From Patulibacter sp. (GTDB taxonomy: Bacteria > Actinomycetota > Thermoleophilia > Solirubrobacterales > Solirubrobacteraceae): DNA of 6,104 nucleotides. Made by a program: the position numbers and the translations under genes. Below are positions 1 to 4,195 of the stretch, piece by piece. The DNA lies in NCBI GenBank assembly GCA_031119595.1, contig JAVHXX010000283.1, forward strand, positions 1 to 6,104, given 5' to 3'. Each line of letters starts with the position of its first letter. Within the stretch, counting starts at the first letter, position 1. The notes under the pieces are model-generated. The model was given only the letters and a program-made list of their open reading frames with translations. It was not told where the DNA came from and searched no databases.

Positions 1-2
1 AG

Positions 3-179
3 CTCGTGGCCTCGCTCCTCACGCTGGCCGGGGCGATCGGACTGCTCGTCGCCGCGCTCACCGATTGGTCCTCGGACGTCGGCGCGGCGATCGCTTGGAT
101 CGTGATGCTGACGGGCATGTTCGCGCCGTCGCTCGCCCGGCGAGGCTCGGCTTGGCGGCTCGCTCGGGCGCGCCGCTGA
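3..179 (+). CDS. C-terminal fragment of a small membrane protein
   Basis: The frame beginning at base 3 is open from the window edge and encodes 58 residues before a TGA at 177-179. The start lies outside the window. The visible part has two hydrophobic stretches, near fragment residues 2-19 (Leu/Ala/Gly-rich) and 27-43 (Gly-Ala-Ala to Met-Phe-Ala), joined by a short polar loop containing Asp-Trp-Ser-Ser-Asp. It ends in an Arg-rich tail, which by the positive-inside rule would be cytoplasmic. This is the pattern of the last two helices of a small integral membrane protein. No family motif is visible, so no function is offered. The other forward frames in this stretch lack this hydrophobic-helix pattern. 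The next gene starts 235 bases downstream after hairpins, so the two are probably transcribed separately. Confidence 0.6.
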   Translation, partial: LVASLLTLAGAIGLLVAALTDWSSDVGAAIAWIVMLTGMFAPSLARRGSAWRLARARR

Positions 180-414
180 TTCGATCGCTCGCCGCACACG
201 CCTGCGCGGCTCTGTGATTGCGAGCACGGAAAACGGCGAAGATTCGGGCGAAATCGCTGCACGGATCCCGGAAACCGGGGTCACGACCCCATGGCGATTC
301 TGCACAAACGCTCTTCATCCATGTCAAGCGTTCAGTAAGTGATTGGACCTGTCGACAACGGAGGGAACCTTCCGTGCGCCACGGCGTGCACCGACCCACC
401 GTCATAGGAACCAG
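180..414 (+). other. Non-coding leader between membrane protein and secreted protein genes
   Basis: This 235-base stretch is less GC-rich than its flanks and holds no convincing gene. A short hairpin (GCCGC 191-195 / GCGGC 206-210) lies 11 bases after the upstream stop and may help end that transcript. At 267-279 CCCGG-AAA-CCGGG can fold, and it overlaps a second possible hairpin GGGG (277-280) / CCCC (287-290); the two cannot form together. No good -35/-10 pair could be assigned. A TTGGAC at 343-348 lacks a matching -10. The length suggests that the promoter and a long 5' untranslated leader of the secreted protein lie here. Confidence 0.5.
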
Positions 415-417
415 ATG
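360..417 (+). promoter_or_regulatory. Two competing ribosome-binding sites before the secreted-protein start
   Basis: GGAGGGA at 360-366 is the best Shine-Dalgarno match in the region, and it stands 7 bases before a GTG at 374. That GTG is not in frame with the secreted protein; it opens a 30-codon frame ending at 466. The in-frame ATG at 415 has a weaker AGGAA at 406-410 with a tight 4-base spacer. The ATG is preferred as the start because the signal peptide follows it directly. The strong upstream site may drive a short overlapping leader peptide or may be coincidental. Confidence 0.35.
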
Positions 418-2238
418 CTTCATCAGTCTCGAGCTCGGCGTGCTGCCGGGACGATCGCGTTCGTGAGCGCCCTCGGCCTCACTGCCACCGCAGCCCAGTC
501 GGCATCTGCCGCCGCGCCGTCGGCGTGTCAGGCGACCGCGGTGAACCTCTCGCTGCTCGGCGCCGCGAACGTCACCGCGAACACCGCCAACCCCGCGAAC
601 ACGCCGTGCGTCGCCGACCACAACGGCAACGACGTGACGGGCCTCGGCTCGATCGCCGCGAACGCCCTCGACACCACCACAAGCGTCACCACCGGCGTTC
701 GTGCCGACGCGGAGACGCGCGTCACCGGCCTCCACGCCGACGCCTCGAACGTGACCACGGGGCTCGTCGCGCCGCTCACCTCCGGCGCGAACAGCCTCAT
801 CCCGGCGCTGAGCGCCGCCCTGTCGGCCCAGCTCGGCGCCGGTGGCGGCATCACGACCGCGATCGCCCCGCTCCACGCGCTCGGACTCAACATCACCGGC
901 GTCGACAACGCCAACCTCACCGCGCAGACGAGCGCCGGCCTCCCGGCCGCGCTCTCCGCCGCGCTGCCGAGCCTCGTCGACGCGGGCCTCATCGACACCA
1001 CGGCGTCGGCCGTCTGCTCGAACGGCGCCGCGAGGCTCAGCGGCTCCACCACGCTGACCGGCGTGAACGTGCTCGGCCAGACGATCGACGCGAACGACCC
1101 GGTCGGCAAGGTCCTCTCGGTCGACTCCGCGAACCTCAACCTCGCCCAGCTGCTGAGCGTCACCGCGGTGCTCAAGAGCATCAAGGTGCAGCCGTCGCTC
1201 CTCTCCGACGTCGCGAACAAGCTCGGCAACGCGAACCAGAGCACGCTCTACGACGTCCTCACCGATCCGCTCGGGCTGCTGTCCGCGATCAACCCGGACC
1301 TGCCGGCGGGCAAGACCGTCGCGAGCATCCTCGCGGCCGTCGACACCGCTGTCGCCCCGGTGCTGCAGTCGACGAACATCCCACTGCCCGCCGGCATCCT
1401 GCACGCCGTCGTCACGCCGCAGAGCAGCGTCAGCGACGGCGACACGCAGACGTCGACCGGCCTCGGCATCGACATCTCGGGCCTCGGCGTGCCGCTGCTC
1501 CAGGGGTACCTCGCCCGCGCCTCGGTGACCGCCGCTGCCGCCTCGTGCGACACCCCGCCGGTGCCGACCCCGACGCCGACGCCCACGCCGCAGCCGAAGG
1601 GCAAGCAGGCGGGCGAGTCCGCGGCGGCGATGCTCACCTGGAAGAAGGGTGAGGCGGCCGCGGTGCTCGAGTGCACCGACGTGAAGCTGCGCCTGATCGA
1701 CGTGCACCAGGCCGGCAAGAAGACCGTCATCAAGGGCGTCGCCGACGCGTCGCTCGTCGGACAGACGGCCGACCTCTACCTCACCTACGGGAACAAGAAG
1801 GTGGCGACGACGAAGGTCGACGACGACGGCGTGTTCGAGGTGACCGTGCCGCTGCCGCCCGCAAGCATCCGCGAGACGAACTCGGCTCGCTACTACGCGA
1901 CGATCAGCGGCAAGCGCACCGCCGCGCTCAAGTTCGCCCGCCGCATGTACACCACGCAGCTGAAGAAGGGCGGCACGCGCGTGCGCCTCAGCGGCTACGT
2001 CACGGCACCGCTCGCCAAGGCCGGCACCGCCGTCGCGATCCAGCAGCGCGTCACGTGTGGCAAGTACAAGACCGTCGGCGAGACGAAGGTGCAGGGCAAC
2101 GGTCACTTCACCGCGACGATCAAGAAGCCCGCCAGCGGCACCGCGGTGATCTACCGCGCGCAGACGGCCGTGCCGAAGCGTGCCGGCGCCGCACGCAAGT
2201 ACGCGACCTACACGCTGCCGCAGCCGCTCGCGCTCTAG
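415..2238 (+). CDS. Secreted cell-surface protein with two C-terminal beta modules
   Basis: The 607-residue product starts with a classical signal peptide: Arg at 6, 8 and 9, a hydrophobic core at about 12-27, and an Ala-Ser-Ala cleavage motif near 30-32. The mature N-terminal region (about 33-378) is rich in Ala, Thr, Leu and Asn. It has cysteines at 38, 65, 201 and 378, and the 201-378 stretch loosely resembles the 'choice-of-anchor P' type of actinobacterial surface protein. A Thr-Pro repeat linker (about 381-394) leads to two modules, about 435-510 and 517-600, each with the pattern of a small Ig-like beta sandwich and related to each other. Cysteines 420 and 548 bring the total to six, an even number compatible with disulfides outside the cell. 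No LPXTG signal or terminal membrane helix is present, so it may be released or held non-covalently. An ATG with AGGAA upstream sets the start. The ligand and role are unknown. A longer frame from a TTG at 343 is possible but would put 24 polar residues before the signal peptide. Confidence 0.85.
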   Translation: MLHQSRARRAAGTIAFVSALGLTATAAQSASAAAPSACQATAVNLSLLGAANVTANTANPANTPCVADHNGNDVTGLGSIAANALDTTTSVTTGVRADAETRVTGLHADASNVTTGLVAPLTSGANSLIPALSAALSAQLGAGGGITTAIAPLHALGLNITGVDNANLTAQTSAGLPAALSAALPSLVDAGLIDTTASAVCSNGAARLSGSTTLTGVNVLGQTIDANDPVGKVLSVDSANLNLAQLLSVTAVLKSIKVQPSLLSDVANKLGNANQSTLYDVLTDPLGLLSAINPDLPAGKTVASILAAVDTAVAPVLQSTNIPLPAGILHAVVTPQSSVSDGDTQTSTGLGIDISGLGVPLLQGYLARASVTAAAASCDTPPVPTPTPTPTPQPKGKQAGESAAAMLTWKKGEAAAVLECTDVKLRLIDVHQAGKKTVIKGVADASLVGQTADLYLTYGNKKVATTKVDDDGVFEVTVPLPPASIRETNSARYYATISGKRTAALKFARRMYTTQLKKGGTRVRLSGYVTAPLAKAGTAVAIQQRVTCGKYKTVGETKVQGNGHFTATIKKPASGTAVIYRAQTAVPKRAGAARKYATYTLPQPLAL

Positions 2239-2264
2239 CGCCCGGCTCGCCATCGCGCACCGCA

Positions 2265-2312
2265 CCGCGGGCCCCGCGTCCTCCGGCTCCGGCCGGTGGG
2301 CCGGGGCCGCGG
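2265..2312. terminator. GC-rich bulged hairpin after the secreted-protein gene
   Basis: Arms 2265-2276 and 2302-2312 pair over 11 bp with a single bulged G at 2271 (CCGCGG with CCGCGG, then CCCCG with CGGGG). CCGG repeats inside the loop allow further pairing. It begins 27 bases past the stop at 2238 and lies in a convergent gap. No U-tract follows, as is common for terminators in high-GC actinobacteria, so a terminator role is inferred from structure and place only. Confidence 0.45.
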
Positions 2313-2343
2313 GCCGTTCCAGGTCCTGGGGTGCGGTCGTGGG

Positions 2344-2388
2344 GGCGCGCCGACCGGGCCCGGCCGCCGCGCGCCTTCGGCCCGGGTC
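2344..2388. terminator. Second GC-rich hairpin region in the convergent gap
   Basis: GGCGCGC (2344-2350) pairs with GCGCGCC (2369-2375) around a CCGGGCCCGG palindrome. An alternative fold pairs 2352-2360 with 2379-2388 with one bulge. Read from the minus strand, it sits directly after the stop of the small gene at 2387-2572, where a terminator is expected. There is no U-tract. Confidence 0.4.
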
Positions 2389-2572
2389 AGGCCTCGCGGC
2401 GCTGGCGACGCAGGTCGGCGACCATCACCCGCGGGTCGATACCCCAGGCGTTGCGGTGCCGCGGGCGTGCCGCGGCGGCGGCCTGCGCGAAGACGAAGTC
2501 CGCCGAGAGGCGATCGGCCTCGGACGGCGGCGGAAGGTGTTGGGTGCGCGCGAGCGCGGAACTGTGTGGCAT
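2387..2572 (-). CDS. Small hypothetical protein, 61 residues
   Basis: A minus-strand frame from ATG (2572-2570) to TGA (2389-2387) encodes 61 residues. I do not recognise the family. Support comes from codon pattern (third positions mostly G/C), a believable composition, and position. The residues include a central Phe-Val-Phe-Ala-Gln followed by an Ala run, a conserved-looking Arg-Asn-Ala-Trp-Gly-Ile-Asp-Pro-Arg stretch at about 43-51, and a basic Arg-rich C-terminus. The opposite-strand frames here look like Arg/Gly-rich shadows. The stop abuts hairpins in a convergent gap. The open frame continues upstream to about 3538, but that part is antisense to the next gene and looks like a shadow. 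No strong Shine-Dalgarno precedes the ATG. An in-frame GTG 17 codons upstream would give 78 residues. The basic tail could bind nucleic acid or membrane, but that is a guess. Confidence 0.45.
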   Translation of the reverse strand: MPHSSALARTQHLPPPSEADRLSADFVFAQAAAAARPRHRNAWGIDPRVMVADLRRQRREA

Positions 2573-2631
2573 CGGTCTCGGCCCTGGAGTGGTGTCTCCC
2601 GAGGTGATCGCCCGCACGCGTATCGGCTCGA

Positions 2632-2650
2632 TGAACGAGATCTGAACGAG
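2632..2650 (-). promoter_or_regulatory. Tandem 11-bp-period direct repeat, Pho-box-like
   Basis: TGAACGAG occurs at 2632-2639 and 2643-2650, start to start 11 bp, one helical turn. On the minus strand the units read GTTCAGATCTC and GTTCATCGAGC. Streptomyces PhoP boxes are tandem 11-base units beginning GTTCA(C/T)C, so the second unit fits well and the first fits in its first five bases. The repeat lies between the divergent small gene (minus) and membrane-protein gene (plus) and could control either. The PhoP assignment is inference. Confidence 0.35.
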
Positions 2651-2651
2651 G

Positions 2652-2683
2652 TGGTCACAGCGGGTCCGCGCCACAGGTGACCA
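2652..2683. promoter_or_regulatory. Inverted repeat TGGTCAC-N18-GTGACCA, possible operator
   Basis: Seven-base arms at 2652-2658 and 2677-2683 are perfect inverted copies separated by 18 bases, with a compact GCGG-GT-CCGC hairpin at 2660-2669 between them. The site lies in the divergent intergenic region, just beside the 11-bp-period direct repeats. It may be an operator or an RNA hairpin. No regulator is named. Confidence 0.3.
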
Positions 2684-2770
2684 GTCGCGGGTCGATCGCC
2701 GCATCCTGGGTGGTGATCTGCCGGTCGAGACCCACTCAAGGCGCGCTGCCGCTCGCCGACGACACGGACC

Positions 2771-3769
2771 GTGTCGGGGGAAACCACCATCGAGTCCTCG
2801 GGCGACCTCGCGTCCCGGTCGGTCGGGCGATGGCTCACCCGCTGCACGTCGGCGTCGATCTGCATGGCCACCGTCGCGGCGCTGATCCTCGGTGCCGCGG
2901 TCGCACCCGATGCGCTCGCGGTCCAGTACGACGGCTTCGCACTCGCCCTCGCCGCCGTGGTGCTCTTCCTCCCGCGCGGTCGCGGCGTCGTTGCGGATCC
3001 GAGTTGGGGCCGGATCGGATGGCACGAACTCCGCCGTGCTCCACTCGACGTGCGCACCGGCGATCGCCGCGCGGGCCTGGGCCTCAGCGCGGTGATGGTC
3101 GCCGCGGTCGTCGTCGAGACGTTCTGCGCTGCGTCCGGTGACGTCGCCTCGGGGCGGACCGTGTTCCACGGGCTCGCCTACGGACTCCTCGTGTGGTTCG
3201 TGATCGCCGCCGCGGCTCGGGTGCTCCGATGGCAGCGGCACCCGGTGACGGAACCGGAGCTGGGCCAGTGGCTGCCGTCGCCGTGGGAGCGGCGAGCGTC
3301 GACGAAGGTGTCCCGGTTCGACCACGACCTCGGGACGTGGCCGCACGCCCGTGCGTTCGCGATCCACGCCCACACGGGGTGGGCATGGATGGCGATCACG
3401 ATCGGCCACGCCTTCACGATGACCGTGCTGCCCCACGGCGACGAGGCCAACACGTGGGACGCCAGCTTCGTCCTCGTGGTGCTGATCTGGGGCTTGGTGT
3501 GGTTGCGGCGCGGCGGCTGGGTGACCATCGATCCGCACGCGCGCACCCTCAGCTGGGGGAGGCCGCCGCGGTCGCTCGTGCCGGCGCGGACGTGGCGGTT
3601 CGACGAGCTCCGTGCCGTCGAGCTCGGCCGGGGTGCCGCCCCGACGAGCGTGCGGCTCGACCTCGGCGACCGACGCATCCGGCTTCGGCTGCCGGCCGGA
3701 GAGGCGCGACGCCTGGCCCGGTCGCTGCGCGAGGCCGCCGGCCTGCCGGCGACCCGGGCGCCGTGGTGA
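2771..3769 (+). CDS. Polytopic membrane protein with PH-like C-terminal tail, unknown function
   Basis: The 332-residue frame starts at GTG. The only nearby in-frame ATG (codon 32) would fall inside the first helix, so GTG is chosen even though no clear Shine-Dalgarno precedes it. A polar N-terminus (1-25) is followed by about six hydrophobic segments: roughly 26-45, 55-68, 101-122, 131-152, 200-220 and 230-246. Segments 2-3 and 4-5 are joined by charged loops. After the last helix, residues about 247-325 form a soluble tail of alternating strands (Gly-Trp-Val-Thr-Ile-Asp-Pro, then Trp-Arg-Phe-Asp-Glu-Leu, then Val-Arg-Leu-Asp-Leu) ending in an Arg-rich helix. That order resembles the PH-like tails (bPH/YdbT-type) of bacterial membrane proteins. 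No enzyme or transporter motif was seen. The gene converges on the response-regulator gene with a 9-base gap. It may be unrelated to the two-component pair beside it. Confidence 0.75.
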   Translation: MSGETTIESSGDLASRSVGRWLTRCTSASICMATVAALILGAAVAPDALAVQYDGFALALAAVVLFLPRGRGVVADPSWGRIGWHELRRAPLDVRTGDRRAGLGLSAVMVAAVVVETFCAASGDVASGRTVFHGLAYGLLVWFVIAAAARVLRWQRHPVTEPELGQWLPSPWERRASTKVSRFDHDLGTWPHARAFAIHAHTGWAWMAITIGHAFTMTVLPHGDEANTWDASFVLVVLIWGLVWLRRGGWVTIDPHARTLSWGRPPRSLVPARTWRFDELRAVELGRGAAPTSVRLDLGDRRIRLRLPAGEARRLARSLREAAGLPATRAPW

Positions 3770-3778
3770 CCGGCCGCG

Positions 3779-4162
3779 CTACACCCGCGAGAGCAGTCCG
3801 CTGACCGCGTCGCGGAGGTCGCTGATCTGGAACGGCTTGAGGAGGTGACCGTCGGCGCCGATCGACCGTCCCCAGTCGTCCGCACGTGCCTCACTGATCC
3901 CGGTGATCATCAACACTCCAACTTCACTGAGTGTTGACTGACTACGAATATGGTGCAACACGGAGAGGCCGCCGTCTCCGCCGGGCACGTTGATGTCGAG
4001 GAGGACCAGGGCCGGCGGATCTTCGTCGATCGCGGCGATCGCGTCCGGAGCGGTGGCGGTCTGCCGGAGGTCGTGCCCGTCGGCGGAGAGGATCGCCTTC
4101 ACCAGGCTGCGGATGGCGACGTCGTCGTCGCAGATGAGGATGCTGTGGCCAGAAGTTGTCAT
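3779..4162 (-). CDS. Single-domain response regulator (REC only)
   Basis: The 127-residue product is one complete receiver domain with nothing attached. The Mg2+-binding acidic cluster is Asp12-Asp13-Asp14, the phospho-acceptor is Asp56 (in Leu-Leu-Asp-Ile-Asn-Val-Pro), the switch Thr is Thr87 (Met-Ile-Thr-Gly), and the invariant Lys is Lys109 followed by Pro110-Phe111. All residues for phosphorylation are present. With no DNA-binding or enzyme domain, it must act by protein contact or as a phosphorelay carrier. It is divergent to the hybrid kinase with a 33-base gap, so the kinase is its likely phosphodonor (inference). The ATG has no Shine-Dalgarno. Bases 3905-3960 inside the gene are AT-rich (about 43% GC) with codons rare in the window (att, agt, tca, aca, gga, ttg) and contain a perfect 9-bp inverted repeat. 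Confidence 0.95.
   Translation of the reverse strand: MTTSGHSILICDDDVAIRSLVKAILSADGHDLRQTATAPDAIAAIDEDPPALVLLDINVPGGDGGLSVLHHIRSQSTLSEVGVLMITGISEARADDWGRSIGADGHLLKPFQISDLRDAVSGLLSRV
3910..3937. repeat. Perfect 9-bp inverted repeat inside the response-regulator gene
   Basis: TCAACACTC (3910-3918) and GAGTGTTGA (3929-3937) are exact inverted copies with a 10-base spacer. The repeat sits in the AT-rich pocket of the gene. It could be a protein-binding site or an mRNA hairpin; the coding role alone does not require it. Confidence 0.6.
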
Positions 4163-4189
4163 GTCAGGTGGTCACACTCAGGCTAGCGT
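4161..4189 (+). promoter_or_regulatory. Predicted promoter for the hybrid kinase, leaderless start
   Basis: TAGCGT at 4184-4189 matches the actinobacterial TAnnnT -10 element. ATGTCA at 4161-4166 matches four of six bases of TTGACA with a 17-base spacer. The ATG at 4196 lies 6 bases past the -10, where transcription would begin, and there is no Shine-Dalgarno. A leaderless mRNA is therefore the simplest reading. The -35 overlaps the first codon of the divergent response-regulator gene. Confidence 0.5.
4180..4185 (-). promoter_or_regulatory. Predicted -10 for the response regulator, sharing TA with the kinase -10
   Basis: On the minus strand TAGCCT (4185-4180) also fits TAnnnT, and its TA step (4184-4185) is the same base pairs as the TA of the plus-strand -10. 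Transcription would start near 4173, about 10 bases before the ATG. No good minus-strand -35 was found. Confidence 0.35.
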
Positions 4190-4195
4190 TGACTC

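Larger units (their letters stand above)
2573..2770. other. Divergent intergenic control region
   Basis: These 198 bases separate the small minus-strand gene from the plus-strand membrane-protein gene. They hold the direct and inverted repeats listed separately, and no convincing TAnnnT promoter or Shine-Dalgarno could be assigned to either gene. The rest of the stretch shows nothing further. Confidence 0.4.

Noticed and set aside
350..357. TGTCGACA palindrome upstream of the secreted-protein gene
   Set aside because: Eight-base palindromes are common by chance and no second copy or neighbouring promoter supports an operator.
1556..1599. Tandem nucleotide repeat coding for Thr-Pro
   Set aside because: It is explained by the Thr-Pro linker in the protein, a usual hinge in secreted actinobacterial proteins.
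58..2265. Long 735-residue minus-strand open frame opposite the secreted-protein gene
   Set aside because: It is Arg/Gly/Asp-rich without any fold pattern, as expected from the complement of a G/C-third-position gene. The plus strand has a signal peptide, linker and repeat modules.
1671..2680. Plus-strand frames running through 2239-2680
   Set aside because: They begin inside the secreted-protein gene in another frame and are Arg/Gly/Pro/Ala-rich with no domain pattern.
2573..3538. Upstream extension of the minus-strand frame that ends at 2387 (383 residues in total)
   Set aside because: The extension is antisense to the membrane-protein gene and is Arg/Pro/His-rich low-complexity sequence. 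Only the last 61 residues look like protein.
3934..3954. Internal plus-strand promoter (TTGACT 3934-3939, TATGGT 3949-3954) in the response-regulator gene
   Set aside because: The spacer is only 9 bases, too short for a standard promoter.
4162..4176. CRP/GlxR-like site TGTCAGGTGGTCACA in the kinase/regulator gap
   Set aside because: The second half TCACA is good, but the first half has a mismatch (TGTCA for TGTGA) and the spacer is five bases rather than six.
4189..4194. TTGACT just before the kinase ATG as a -35 element
   Set aside because: No TAnnnT at the right distance downstream, and it would place the start inside the kinase gene.
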